Shown in pieces: positions 53,862 to 63,645 of a DNA stretch of 64,000 nt. The notes under the pieces are model-generated. The model was given only the letters and a program-made list of their open reading frames with translations, ran no database searches and was not told where the DNA came from. The stretch lies in NCBI RefSeq assembly GCF_003344925.1, contig NZ_CP031188.1:1548501-1612500 (forward strand). Direction: 5' to 3'. The translations under genes and the position numbers were made by a program. Each line of letters begins with the position of its first letter. The stretch's first letter is position 1. The stretch is from Flavobacterium arcticum (lineage in GTDB: Bacteria > Bacteroidota > Bacteroidia > Flavobacteriales > Flavobacteriaceae).

Positions 53862-56800
53862 ATGAAAAAGAATTTACTCCTTTTTGCTTTATTGGTAGTA
53901 TCAATAAACGTTTTTTCGCAGGGAATTGTGGTCACGCCACACCCTACAAACAATGCTGCTGCAACCACGCAGCTTGTTACTGATGTTTTATTGAATAATG
54001 CTTGTTTGGCTCAGGTTTCTAATGTTACAAAAAGCACAGGTACAGATTATGGTTACTCTCAAGGTAATGGTATAGGTACATTTAGCAACACTAACACGGC
54101 TTTTCCTTTTACAGAGGGTGTTTTATTAACATCTGGTAATGCAGTAGCGGCTCAGGGACCAAATACTAATACATCTAGTTTCTCTGCACCATCATGGGCA
54201 GGAGATGCAGCAATAAATGCTGCAATAACTATGAACTCTAAAAATGCCACGATACTTGAGTTTGATTTTATTCCGGCAACTACAACTTTTTCTATAGATT
54301 ATATTTTTGCATCAGAAGAGTATGGTACATACCAGTGTGAGTCTAACGATGGTTTTGCTTTGTTGCTTACTAATGTTACAGCAGGTGGTACAGTACAAAA
54401 CGTAGCCTTAATACCATCTACAACTCAGCCTATATCTATAAGCTCTATTAAAGATGATATAAATAACTCTGCATGTCCTTCGGTAAATCCAGAATATTTT
54501 GGAGCTTTTTATGGAGGTGGCGATGGGGCTACAGCACCTATTAACTATGAGGGGCGCACTGTATTAATGAATGCTTCTACAACACTTGTACCGGGTGACA
54601 CTTATCATTTAAAAATAGTTATTGCAGATGATGGTGGTGACGATAATACTGATGGAGAGTATGATTCGGCTGTGTTTTTTCCGCAAGGAGGTTTTAACCT
54701 TGGTCAAGAATTATTTGGCTTAGACCTTACATTGGCTAATAATACAGCATTGTGTGTTGGAGATACTTTTACACTCGATACAGGATTAGAGCCTAATGAA
54801 GGTTTATATACATTTGCATGGACGAGAGATGGTGGTAGTATACCAGGAGGTGCAGTTATAACAGATAATCAGCCAGGAACATATGCTGTTACCGTAACAA
54901 GAATAGGATCTACTTGTACCAGTACACAAGATATTATAGTAGAATATGCACCGCTTATTGTAGCTAACACACCTAACGACCTTTATGCTTGTAATGATGG
55001 TAGTGCTACTTATACTTACAATTTAGCATTAAATACTCCTGTGGTTAAACAAGGGCTTAACCCTGCTACAACAGTGTCTTATCATGCTACAGAAACTAAT
55101 GCAGAAGACAATATAGCACCTCTAGGTAATACTTATGTTAGTCCAAGTAACGAAACAATATGGGTAAGGGTTAAAAGTCATAACAGTAATTGTTATGATG
55201 TGCAATCTTTTGAGCTACTAACAGCACCAGCACCTACAGCTACTCAGCCTAATAACTTTATTTCATGTGAAGATGCTGAAGGCTCAGGAGAAGCGATATT
55301 CGATCTTTCATTACAAAACGGAGTAATATTAGGCTCGCAACCAGTAAACGAAAACACAATATTATATTTTACCTCTATGGCTGCCGCTCAAGATGGTTCG
55401 GCACCTATAGATACACCTTCGGCTTATACAAGTACTAGTCAAACTATATATGCAAGGGTAGAGCGAAATTTTGATTCTGATTGTTATACATTAACATCTT
55501 TTGATGTTGTTGTTGTGCCTCTTCCGGTACTAACAGCTCCTGCAGATGTACAGGCTTGTAATACGTATACGTTGCCTGCACTATCAGTAGGGGATTACTT
55601 TACAGGTACAAACGGTACAGGTACTATGATTGCAGATGGTACAGAGATAACGACATCGCAAACTCTATTTATATATGCTGTAAATACACAGGGCACCACA
55701 AGCTGTTCTAGCGAAGTAAGTTTTGATGTTGAAATTATTACTGCAGCTACCTCGCCAGATGATGTTTCTTCTTGTGGTAGTTACACGCTTCCAATGTTAC
55801 CTGACGGTCAGTTATATTATAATGGTCCTGCTGGTACAGGCGGAGAAATTGCAGGAGGAACTGTAATTACAACTACACAAACAATATATTTTTATATCCC
55901 TGCAGCAGCATCGTGTACAGAGAATAATAACTTTACAGTTACAATTACCAGCCCTCCAGCTATTACTGATCCTGCCGATGTGAATGAATGTAGTCCTTAT
56001 GTATTGCCTGCATTACCTGCGGGTCAAAATTACTATACAGGCTCAGGTGGTACAGGTACACAAGTGGCAGCAGGAACTACAATAGGCTCTAGCCAAACAT
56101 TATATATATATAGTATAGACCCTGCTAATCCTGATTGTAACTCAGAGGAAAGTTTTGAAATTATAATAAATAATATACAAGTAAATGATATGGCAGATGT
56201 TACCCGTTGTGGTAATTATGTACTGCCAGTTCTACCAGCAGGTCAAAACTATTATACAGGTCCTAATGGTACAGGCGATATGTTGGCAGTATCAACATCG
56301 TTAACATCTACTCAAACGGTTTATATATATGCTGTTAGTACTACTAACCCAGCATGTAATGATCAGGAAGATTTTCTTGTCACTATAAATCCACGTCCTG
56401 AACTATCGTTTATTCCAGATGTAGTGGCATGTTCAAGCTATACTCTGCCAGATACATTACCTTCTTATGCTGATTATTATACAGGCAGTTCAGGTTCAGG
56501 CACATTATTGCCAGCAGGTACGGTTTTAACTACTGACCAAGCAATATATGTTTATGCAGTTTCGCCAAACGGTTGTACAAGGCAAAGAACTTTTGATGTG
56601 ACTATAATAGATGTAAATGCGCTTGCTCCAGATGATATAGAAAGATGTGGGGCTTATACATTGCCTCCTTTATCTGTAGGAGATTATTATACAGAGTCAG
56701 GTGGTATGGGGGTTCAGTTAACGCCTGGTGCAAATGTTACATCAACACAAACTATATATGTATACGTAGCGTCTAATACTACACCTGCATGTACTGCCGA

Positions 56801-59756
56801 GGAAAGTTTTGAGGTTACTATAAACCCAAACCCTATTTTGCCTTCCATGCCCGATGAACTTGTTTGTGGGAGTTATGCATTACCAAATACACTACCATCT
56901 TATGCGCAATATTATACAGGTCCAGATGGAACGGGTACTATGTTGCCTGCTGGTACAATAATTAGTTCTCCACAAACAATATATATATATTCTATTTCTT
57001 CGCTTGGATGTGCAAAAGAAAAAACATTTGATATTACTATAATAAACGGCTCTATAGCTCCTGCCGATGTTGATGCATGTGGTAGTTATGTACTTCCTGC
57101 ATTACCTCTTGGGGGTTATTATACAGCACCTTCGGGTGGAGGAGTTTCTTTAAGTGTTGGTTCATCTATAACAAGTACTCAAACTGTTTATACATATGCC
57201 TCTGTTACTAGTGGTGCTAACTGTACAAATAATGACAGCTTTACTGTTACAATATCGCCTGCTGCCATAGCAGATGATCCTGCTGATGTTACTTCTTGTG
57301 TTGATTATGAGCTTCCGCCGCTTACTAATGGTGATTATTATACTGGTGTAAACGGAACAGGTACTATGCTTAATGCCGGAGATATTATTACTGCAGATAC
57401 TACTTTGCATGTGTACTATGAAAATACATCGATACCGGGTTGTTTTGATGATAATGCTTTTACAATTACGATTAATGATTTTAATATACCAGACCCTGCA
57501 GATCAATTAGTGTGTGATGGATATGTGCTTCCTCAGCTTGCAATAGGAGATTATTATATGCTGTCTGGAGGTCCTAATACACCTGGTCAAGTACAATATG
57601 CTGTGGGCTATACTATTGATGCAGATCAGGATGTTTATGTGTATGGAGAAACAAACACACTACCTACATGTGCTGATGAGGGAGTTTTTACCGTAACTAT
57701 TAAGCCTGCTCCGGCTATAGATACACCTGCTAACGTAGGTTCATGTGGTACTTATACATTACCTGCTTTGACAGTAGGTGATTATTATACAGGACCTGGA
57801 GGTACGGGTACACAACTTTTTGCAGGACAAGTAATAAGTGCAGATACTGATCTTTATATTTATGCCGAAACAGGAGGCGTTCCTAACTGTGAAGCAGAAC
57901 ATATGTTCTCTATATTCATTAATCCTCAGGCACCTGTTAGTGCAACAGTGTGTGATAGCTATGTGCTCCCTGAGCTACCAGTAGGTAATTATTATACAGG
58001 TCCTGCAGGAACAGGTTTCCAACTTTTTGCAGGCGATGTAATAACATCTACCCAAGATATATATGTGTATATAGAAATGGTTGCAACGCCAAACTGTACC
58101 GATAATAACTTTTTTACAATAACAGTAAACCAGTCGCCAGTGCTAGCTCCTGTGCCAGTATTAGAGCCGATGTGTGATGAGTATGAACTTCCTGAAATTG
58201 TAGTAGGTAATTATTATACACAACCCGATGGTGAGGGTACGTTGTTAGAAGCAGGTAGTTTAATAACAAGCACACAAACAGTTTATGTTTATGCCGAAAC
58301 GGGTACAGCTCCTAACTGTATATCACAGGATAGTTTTGAAGTAGAGATTAACTATACACCAATTCCTGATGCACGTTCTTTAGTAGAAAGATGTGATCAA
58401 TATGTACTTGATGAGCTTATTGTTGGGGATTATTATGCGTTATTAGGAGGTCCAGATGTTCCTGGTCAGCAGCAATATTTTGCAGGAGATATAATTACTG
58501 AATCAATCGAGACGATGTATATCTATGCAGAATCAGGCACAACACCAAATTGTTCTGCAGAAAATAGTTTTGAAATAAGAATACATAGTATAACAGCCGA
58601 TAACCCTGAAAATGGAGCAATATCTGTTTGTGATAGTTATACACTTCCAGAACTTGGAGTAGGAGACTACTACCTGTTATCAGGAGGTCCTGATACAGTA
58701 GGTCAGTTACTGTATGAAGCAGGTGACGTTATAACAGCTACCCAAACACTTTATGTATATGCAGAATTGGGAGGAAGGATAAACTGTAATGATGAAAATG
58801 AATTTGAAATTACAATATTTAATACTCCAATAGTAGATGCTAATCCAGTAAGCGAATCGGTATGTTTCCAGTATGAGTTACCACCGCTTACTGTAGGTAA
58901 TTACTATACAGGTCCTAGCGGAACAGGAACAATGCTAAATGCAGGAGATATTATAACATCAACACAAGAAATATATATATACGAAGCTACAGGAGATGCT
59001 TTTGTAACTTGTTCAAACGAGCGTAGTTTTATTATAACAGTAAACTCTGTTTACGTTCCTGAAGTTGAAGATTTTGCAGTTTGCGAAAATTATATATTAC
59101 CAGCCCTTGCCGAAGGTAATTATTTTACAGCTCCTGGAGGTACAGGTACACAGCTTGCCGAAGGTACAGTGATAACAACTACAAGTACGATATACATCTA
59201 TGCAGAAACGAATACAGTTCCTGTTTGTACAGCCGAGAGTGATTTTGAAGTGACAGTTGTTTCTTCACCAACATTTGTACAGCCTGATCCGATTGAAACT
59301 TGTGGTATAGACGATCTTGGACACGGTATATTTAACCTTGCTCCCTCTATGCAAGCTGCATTAGATAATCAAACTGATGTTTCGGTAACTGTACATGAAA
59401 CGTTAATAGATGCAGAGTTTAATAACTCACCTATTACTAATCTAAGTGCTTACCCTAATATAGTAGCCAATAACCAAATATTATATATAAGATTACAGTC
59501 AGATATTGTATCTACATGTTATACTATTGTAGCACTTAATCTTGTTGTAAATCCACGCCCTATCGCCGCCATCCCAACCGACTATGCTTTATGTGATGCA
59601 GGACTAGACGACACCGATGGAGTTACCATCTTCGATCTAAGCACCAAAGACGAAGAAATACTCGATGGAATGGACCCAGCCCAATACAGCGTAGGCTACT
59701 ACCAAACTATGGCAGATAACAACAACGAACAATCAACGATAAGGGTTTTACCCTGA
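53862..59756 (+). CDS. Giant choice-of-anchor L repeat protein, C-terminal sorting domain missing
   Basis: 1964 residues. Signal peptide MKKNLLLFALLVVSINVFSQ. A choice-of-anchor L domain spans about 25-290 (TTFSIDYIFASEEYGTYQCESNDGFALLL is its hallmark; shown in pieces, SIDYIFASEEYGTYQC). Then come Ig/PKD-like segments and 17 repeats of about 70-75 residues built on C-x2-Y-x-LP-x-L-x2-G-x-YYTGP-x-GTG. Relatives normally end in a T9SS type B domain; here the frame stops after STIRVLP and no sorting domain is present. From residue 1899 on (base 59556) codon choice shifts abruptly to C-ending codons. The 3' end is therefore probably a recombination or assembly junction. Confidence 0.88.
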   Translation: MKKNLLLFALLVVSINVFSQGIVVTPHPTNNAAATTQLVTDVLLNNACLAQVSNVTKSTGTDYGYSQGNGIGTFSNTNTAFPFTEGVLLTSGNAVAAQGPNTNTSSFSAPSWAGDAAINAAITMNSKNATILEFDFIPATTTFSIDYIFASEEYGTYQCESNDGFALLLTNVTAGGTVQNVALIPSTTQPISISSIKDDINNSACPSVNPEYFGAFYGGGDGATAPINYEGRTVLMNASTTLVPGDTYHLKIVIADDGGDDNTDGEYDSAVFFPQGGFNLGQELFGLDLTLANNTALCVGDTFTLDTGLEPNEGLYTFAWTRDGGSIPGGAVITDNQPGTYAVTVTRIGSTCTSTQDIIVEYAPLIVANTPNDLYACNDGSATYTYNLALNTPVVKQGLNPATTVSYHATETNAEDNIAPLGNTYVSPSNETIWVRVKSHNSNCYDVQSFELLTAPAPTATQPNNFISCEDAEGSGEAIFDLSLQNGVILGSQPVNENTILYFTSMAAAQDGSAPIDTPSAYTSTSQTIYARVERNFDSDCYTLTSFDVVVVPLPVLTAPADVQACNTYTLPALSVGDYFTGTNGTGTMIADGTEITTSQTLFIYAVNTQGTTSCSSEVSFDVEIITAATSPDDVSSCGSYTLPMLPDGQLYYNGPAGTGGEIAGGTVITTTQTIYFYIPAAASCTENNNFTVTITSPPAITDPADVNECSPYVLPALPAGQNYYTGSGGTGTQVAAGTTIGSSQTLYIYSIDPANPDCNSEESFEIIINNIQVNDMADVTRCGNYVLPVLPAGQNYYTGPNGTGDMLAVSTSLTSTQTVYIYAVSTTNPACNDQEDFLVTINPRPELSFIPDVVACSSYTLPDTLPSYADYYTGSSGSGTLLPAGTVLTTDQAIYVYAVSPNGCTRQRTFDVTIIDVNALAPDDIERCGAYTLPPLSVGDYYTESGGMGVQLTPGANVTSTQTIYVYVASNTTPACTAEESFEVTINPNPILPSMPDELVCGSYALPNTLPSYAQYYTGPDGTGTMLPAGTIISSPQTIYIYSISSLGCAKEKTFDITIINGSIAPADVDACGSYVLPALPLGGYYTAPSGGGVSLSVGSSITSTQTVYTYASVTSGANCTNNDSFTVTISPAAIADDPADVTSCVDYELPPLTNGDYYTGVNGTGTMLNAGDIITADTTLHVYYENTSIPGCFDDNAFTITINDFNIPDPADQLVCDGYVLPQLAIGDYYMLSGGPNTPGQVQYAVGYTIDADQDVYVYGETNTLPTCADEGVFTVTIKPAPAIDTPANVGSCGTYTLPALTVGDYYTGPGGTGTQLFAGQVISADTDLYIYAETGGVPNCEAEHMFSIFINPQAPVSATVCDSYVLPELPVGNYYTGPAGTGFQLFAGDVITSTQDIYVYIEMVATPNCTDNNFFTITVNQSPVLAPVPVLEPMCDEYELPEIVVGNYYTQPDGEGTLLEAGSLITSTQTVYVYAETGTAPNCISQDSFEVEINYTPIPDARSLVERCDQYVLDELIVGDYYALLGGPDVPGQQQYFAGDIITESIETMYIYAESGTTPNCSAENSFEIRIHSITADNPENGAISVCDSYTLPELGVGDYYLLSGGPDTVGQLLYEAGDVITATQTLYVYAELGGRINCNDENEFEITIFNTPIVDANPVSESVCFQYELPPLTVGNYYTGPSGTGTMLNAGDIITSTQEIYIYEATGDAFVTCSNERSFIITVNSVYVPEVEDFAVCENYILPALAEGNYFTAPGGTGTQLAEGTVITTTSTIYIYAETNTVPVCTAESDFEVTVVSSPTFVQPDPIETCGIDDLGHGIFNLAPSMQAALDNQTDVSVTVHETLIDAEFNNSPITNLSAYPNIVANNQILYIRLQSDIVSTCYTIVALNLVVNPRPIAAIPTDYALCDAGLDDTDGVTIFDLSTKDEEILDGMDPAQYSVGYYQTMADNNNEQSTIRVLP

Positions 59757-59762
59757 GCTTAT

Positions 59763-59808
59763 AAAAACAAAAACCCCGCTACACATTGTGTAACGGGGTT
59801 TGTTTTTT
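59763..59808. terminator. Terminator between the giant gene and queD
   Basis: AAAACAAAAACCCCG with CGGGGTTTGTTTTTT and an inner ACACA/TGTGT stem; symmetric, between convergent genes. Confidence 0.85.
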
Positions 59809-59822
59809 ATTATCTTCTTCTC

Positions 59823-60272
59823 CTAATTATCACTTTGATACCATTCTGCAAAAGAGCTTTCGGTTTCTTGTAATTTTAAAGAGTGTAGCTTTATAGAATC
59901 GGGTAGTCGGTTTTTTATTTTCTTAGCAAAATCAATCACCATATTTTCACTCGTAGGTTGGTAGTCTACAAGTATAACGTGATGCTCACGTTTTTGTAGC
60001 TCTTTAGCCAACTCTATATGTGGTGTATTTTGGTTAAATACTGTAGCATGATCAAAAACATCTACAATTTCTTCTTTTACTATCTTCTTTAAATCGCCAA
60101 AGTCTATAACCATACCATATTTTACATGATTATTATCTGTTATTGGTATGCCTATAACTGTAACTGATAGTTTATAACTATGTCCATGAACATTTTTACA
60201 TTTGCCATCATAGCCATATAAGGCGTGTCCAGTTTCGAAAGTAAATTGTTTTGTAATCCTTATTTTACTCAT
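59823..60272 (-). CDS. queD: 6-carboxytetrahydropterin synthase
   Basis: 149 residues, QueD/PTPS fold. Zinc ligands H16, H29 and H31 (FETGHALYG; NVHGHSYKL) and the catalytic C25 (GKCKN) are visible, with DFGDLKKIVKEEIVDVFDHATVFN and a C-terminal LQETESSFAEW containing the pterin-anchoring Glu. It converts dihydroneopterin triphosphate to 6-carboxytetrahydropterin for queuosine-type deazapurines. No other queuosine gene is adjacent. Confidence 0.92.
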   Translation of the reverse strand: MSKIRITKQFTFETGHALYGYDGKCKNVHGHSYKLSVTVIGIPITDNNHVKYGMVIDFGDLKKIVKEEIVDVFDHATVFNQNTPHIELAKELQKREHHVILVDYQPTSENMVIDFAKKIKNRLPDSIKLHSLKLQETESSFAEWYQSDN

Positions 60273-60292
60273 AAGTAAAGGTGTTAAGGCTG

Positions 60293-60300
60293 CAAATTTA
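60293..60300 (-). promoter_or_regulatory. Candidate -7 box for queD
   Basis: Minus-strand TAAATTTG (plus CAAATTTA), 20 nt from the start codon. Confidence 0.4.
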
Positions 60301-60381
60301 CTAAATAAAATCGACGGTAATAATTTATTAACAGCGTATTGTTTTTCAGGTTACCTTTGCTCGCTTTTTAAATTACATCTA

Positions 60382-61020
60382 ATGAATGGAACAGGGCTTA
60401 ATCCGCTATATGAAAAGGTTATAACCGACTTAGTGGAACAGCAATATAGTGTTGTCGAAAATTTTTTTTCGGCTACCGAAGTGCTTGCACTCCGTGAAAG
60501 CCTTTTGGTAAAATATGATGAGGACATGTTTAAAAAATCGGCTATAGGTAATATGGCTAATGAAGTAATCGTTGAGGCGATTAGAGGCGATTTTATTTTT
60601 TGGCTTGATGAAAGTATTTATAATAGTGCCGAACGTCAGTTTTTTGATAAGATTAATGATTTTACGACTTACCTTAATCGTACTTGTTTTATGGGTATTG
60701 CCGATCAGGAGTTTCATTATGCAGTATACCCTCCAGGTACTTTTTATAAAAGGCATTTAGACACTTTTCAGAATGATAGTAAACGTAAATTGTCTATCGT
60801 ATGTTATTTGAATGATGAAGATTGGTTGCCAGAGTATGGAGGTGAGCTTACACTATATCATACTAACGACGGTGTAGAAACGGCGTTAAATATATATCCT
60901 GTGCAAGGTCGTATGGTAATTTTTGAAAGTCAAGTTTTAGAACACGAGGTAAAACCAGTACAGCAAGAACGCCTTAGTATTACAGGATGGTTAAAATCGC
61001 GACCTGAGATTGTATTTTAA
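60382..61020 (+). CDS. 2OG-Fe(II) oxygenase (prolyl 4-hydroxylase-like)
   Basis: 212 residues. The double-stranded beta-helix core has the iron ligands H125-x-D127 (YKRHLDTF) and H188 (VLEHEV), and R197 (ERLSITGW) for 2-oxoglutarate. YAVYPPGTFY and GGELTLYHTNDG are typical of the P4H/Ofd1-like group. The substrate could be a protein proline or another small target; there is no partner gene to point to one. It is divergent from queD. Confidence 0.9.
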   Translation: MNGTGLNPLYEKVITDLVEQQYSVVENFFSATEVLALRESLLVKYDEDMFKKSAIGNMANEVIVEAIRGDFIFWLDESIYNSAERQFFDKINDFTTYLNRTCFMGIADQEFHYAVYPPGTFYKRHLDTFQNDSKRKLSIVCYLNDEDWLPEYGGELTLYHTNDGVETALNIYPVQGRMVIFESQVLEHEVKPVQQERLSITGWLKSRPEIVF

Positions 61021-61134
61021 TAAATATCAAAGCATTAATGATATTTTGGTGTAGAAATATAACATTAGCACTTAACTTTGTTATTACCGTTCTTTTAACA
61101 TAATGGTTTTAGTTTTTCTTTAACAAAAACGTGT

Positions 61135-61142
61135 TACATTTG
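61135..61142 (+). promoter_or_regulatory. Candidate -7 box for the T9SS gene at 61179
   Basis: TACATTTG matches TAnnTTTG, 36 nt before the chosen start; it would lie inside the coding region if the upstream ATG were used, which supports 61179. Confidence 0.45.
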
Positions 61143-61178
61143 TTAATGTACCTATTTTTTAACCAAACCATTCATTTT

Positions 61179-63560
61179 ATGAAAAGAAAAATACTTTTGC
61201 TATGTGGGGTTTTCTCACTTTTTGCTTTTGAAACAATTACAGCCCAAGAATATGAATATTTAGAGATTACATCTGGATTAAATGAAGATGTAATAGCCAA
61301 TGGTGCTAATACTGCAGCTGCATCTATAAGTACAATTGTAGATAATGATAGTTTTGCTTTTGTTGCTGCCGATTTTCAGCCTACAGGGACATCTATTCCA
61401 CCAGCTTATGCGCTTCCTGTAGATGGCAATATAGCCTCGATGGCTACGCCAGGATTAAGTTATCAATTAGCTGATTATTCAGTTAACAACTCACTAAGAA
61501 TACACGGTACTACTCCAGCACCTACTGTTACTACAGGAACTTTGGTTTTCTCTAATCAAGTTAGTGCTAAAAAACTTTATGTTTTAGCTACTTCGGGTAG
61601 TGGTGCATCTACTGTAACTGCTATTGTTAATTTTACTGATGCTACTTCACAAACTATAACAGGAGCTGTTTTGCCTGATTGGTATAATAGTACTGTATTA
61701 CCCGTTGCAGCATCAGGTTTTGGACGTGTAAGTGTAGCAACTAATAATGTTGAAAACCCATCGGGTAATCCAAGAATGTATCAACTTACTATAGATATAG
61801 ATGTTGAAAACCAAATAAAAGAAATAGAGAGTATTCAATTTACCAAGACTTCTACAGCCCAAGGTGTAGCTAATATATTTGCTGTAACCGCAGAGCTATT
61901 AGGTAGTTGTCCTTCTCCTGATGGTTTAACGGCTGTTTTTGGAATAACTACGGGAGCTGTTACATGGGCAGAGTCTATAATAGAGCCTGGAGATGGTTAT
62001 GACTATTACTTTAGTACAAGTGCCGATGCACCAACAGAAGCTACAGTGCCAACAGGTAATGTTGCATCTGATGTAATGACTGTTGAGTTTTCAGAATTAG
62101 AAATAGGAGCAACATACTATTTTTGGGTGCGCTCTAACTGTGGTGATGGCGATGTAGGTGCTTGGGTAGCTACTACTTTTACAACAGGTCAAATTTCGTC
62201 TACTTATACAGAAGGCGATATAGAAACATTATATAATACCTTTCCAACAATAACATCAACAACTACTTGTCCTGGAACAATGACTATTTCAATTCCTGAC
62301 GGATACCAAATAGGAGATGTAGCAACATCATATACTATGACTACTGCAAGTAACGGGTATAAATCAGAACAGCGTTCGCTATTGGTTTGTACTACTACCA
62401 ATACTTCTGAATCAAGTCTTTATTCTGGTACAGGTAATGGAGGAACACAAGAATACAACCGTACAGATTTAACATTTGCCAATGGTGCTACGGGTGAGGT
62501 GGAGTTTGAACTAAGAGCATGGAGAACTTATGGTAGTTCTGGTTGTACTACAAGTCATAATTTTGTAGACAATAATAGCTGGACAGTTACAGTAACTTAT
62601 GAATGTGTTACACCGTTAACTCCGCAAGCTGATGACCAAACATTTTGTACTGCTAGTACAGTAGCTGATTTGGTTGCTGCAACAGATTATGACGACGCTA
62701 CAATTCGTTGGTATGCAACAGAAGAAAGCGTAGAGCCACTTGCCGAAGAAACAGTACTTGAATCAGGAACATATTATGTATCACAATACAGGTATACTTG
62801 CGAGAGTGAAAGACAGGCTGTAGTGGTAACACTAGGTACTGCAACATTACCATTAACAGAAACTGAGCAGTCATTTTGTACAGCGACTAATATATCAGGT
62901 TTATATGTAGATACTATAGAGGGCGGAGTTATCAATTGGTATGCAACAGCAGACAGTGAAGAATTATTAGCAGAAGAGTTAGTGTTAGAAACAGGCTCTT
63001 ACTTTGTGTCACAAACTGTAGGAGGCTGTGAGAGTGATAGAATAGAAGTAGCTGTTACCATTAATGCTACACCTGATGCGCCTACAGGCGATATGATGCA
63101 AGACTTTAATACAGGCGAAACTCTTGCAAGTCTTGAGGTTGATTTTGTTGAATTTGGAACTGCTAACTGGTATGTAATGACTGTAGAAGGGAATTATGAA
63201 GCCGTAGATGCTACTACAGTATTAGAAAATGGTGTTACTTATTATGTTTCGCAAACACTTCTTAGTTGTGAGAGCGAAATGCTAGCTATAACAGCAAATG
63301 AAGTACTTAGTACAGTAACTCATGAGTTCTCAGGATTAAAAGTATATCCTAACCCTGCTAATGCAATGATTACTATTGCAAATGTGGGTGTTATAGAAAA
63401 TGTAAAAGTTGCTAACCTTTTAGGGCAAACAGTACTAAACCGTACTGCTAATACTGAAACGGTAGAACTTAATGTATCTAGTCTTGCTGCGGGTACTTAT
63501 ATACTTAATGTACAGTTGCAAAATGGCGCAACAACATCAGTTAAGATTGTTAAGCAATAA
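61179..63560 (+). CDS. Secreted fibronectin/Ig-like protein, T9SS type A sorting domain
   Basis: 793 residues from ATG 61179, where MKRKILLLCGVFSLFAFETITAQ forms a proper signal peptide; an in-frame ATG at 61131 would spoil it. The first 215 mature residues are a beta-sandwich-like region. A fibronectin type III domain follows (CPSPDGLTAVFGITTGAVTWAE..., GATYYFWVRSNCGDGDVG), then a GEVEFELRAWRTYGSSGC segment with paired cysteines. Three Ig-like units of about 75 residues end in TYYVSQ...CESER. The last 75 residues are a T9SS type A domain (LKVYPNPANAMITIAN, VANLLGQTVLNR, LAAGTYILNVQLQNGATTSVKIVKQ). Likely surface protein or adhesin. Confidence 0.92.
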   Translation: MKRKILLLCGVFSLFAFETITAQEYEYLEITSGLNEDVIANGANTAAASISTIVDNDSFAFVAADFQPTGTSIPPAYALPVDGNIASMATPGLSYQLADYSVNNSLRIHGTTPAPTVTTGTLVFSNQVSAKKLYVLATSGSGASTVTAIVNFTDATSQTITGAVLPDWYNSTVLPVAASGFGRVSVATNNVENPSGNPRMYQLTIDIDVENQIKEIESIQFTKTSTAQGVANIFAVTAELLGSCPSPDGLTAVFGITTGAVTWAESIIEPGDGYDYYFSTSADAPTEATVPTGNVASDVMTVEFSELEIGATYYFWVRSNCGDGDVGAWVATTFTTGQISSTYTEGDIETLYNTFPTITSTTTCPGTMTISIPDGYQIGDVATSYTMTTASNGYKSEQRSLLVCTTTNTSESSLYSGTGNGGTQEYNRTDLTFANGATGEVEFELRAWRTYGSSGCTTSHNFVDNNSWTVTVTYECVTPLTPQADDQTFCTASTVADLVAATDYDDATIRWYATEESVEPLAEETVLESGTYYVSQYRYTCESERQAVVVTLGTATLPLTETEQSFCTATNISGLYVDTIEGGVINWYATADSEELLAEELVLETGSYFVSQTVGGCESDRIEVAVTINATPDAPTGDMMQDFNTGETLASLEVDFVEFGTANWYVMTVEGNYEAVDATTVLENGVTYYVSQTLLSCESEMLAITANEVLSTVTHEFSGLKVYPNPANAMITIANVGVIENVKVANLLGQTVLNRTANTETVELNVSSLAAGTYILNVQLQNGATTSVKIVKQ

Positions 63561-63592
63561 CAATTACATTATTACAATATAGTTATATCATA

Positions 63593-63624
63593 AAAAAGGG
63601 TTTAGCAATTGCTAAACCCTTTTT
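63593..63624. terminator. Palindromic terminator between the T9SS gene and the crotonase gene
   Basis: 16-bp perfect inverted repeat AAAAAGGGTTTAGCAA / TTGCTAAACCCTTTTT with no loop base, convergent position. Confidence 0.88.
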
Positions 63625-63645
63625 ACTTTTCTATATAAGTATGAC

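Noticed and set aside
57162..57506. Long minus-strand frame under the giant repeat gene
   Set aside because: Shadow of the plus-strand repeats with biased composition; the plus frame has the signal peptide and family motifs.
61131..61178. Upstream start for the T9SS protein
   Set aside because: It overlaps the TAnnTTTG box and spoils the signal peptide; 61179 is better.
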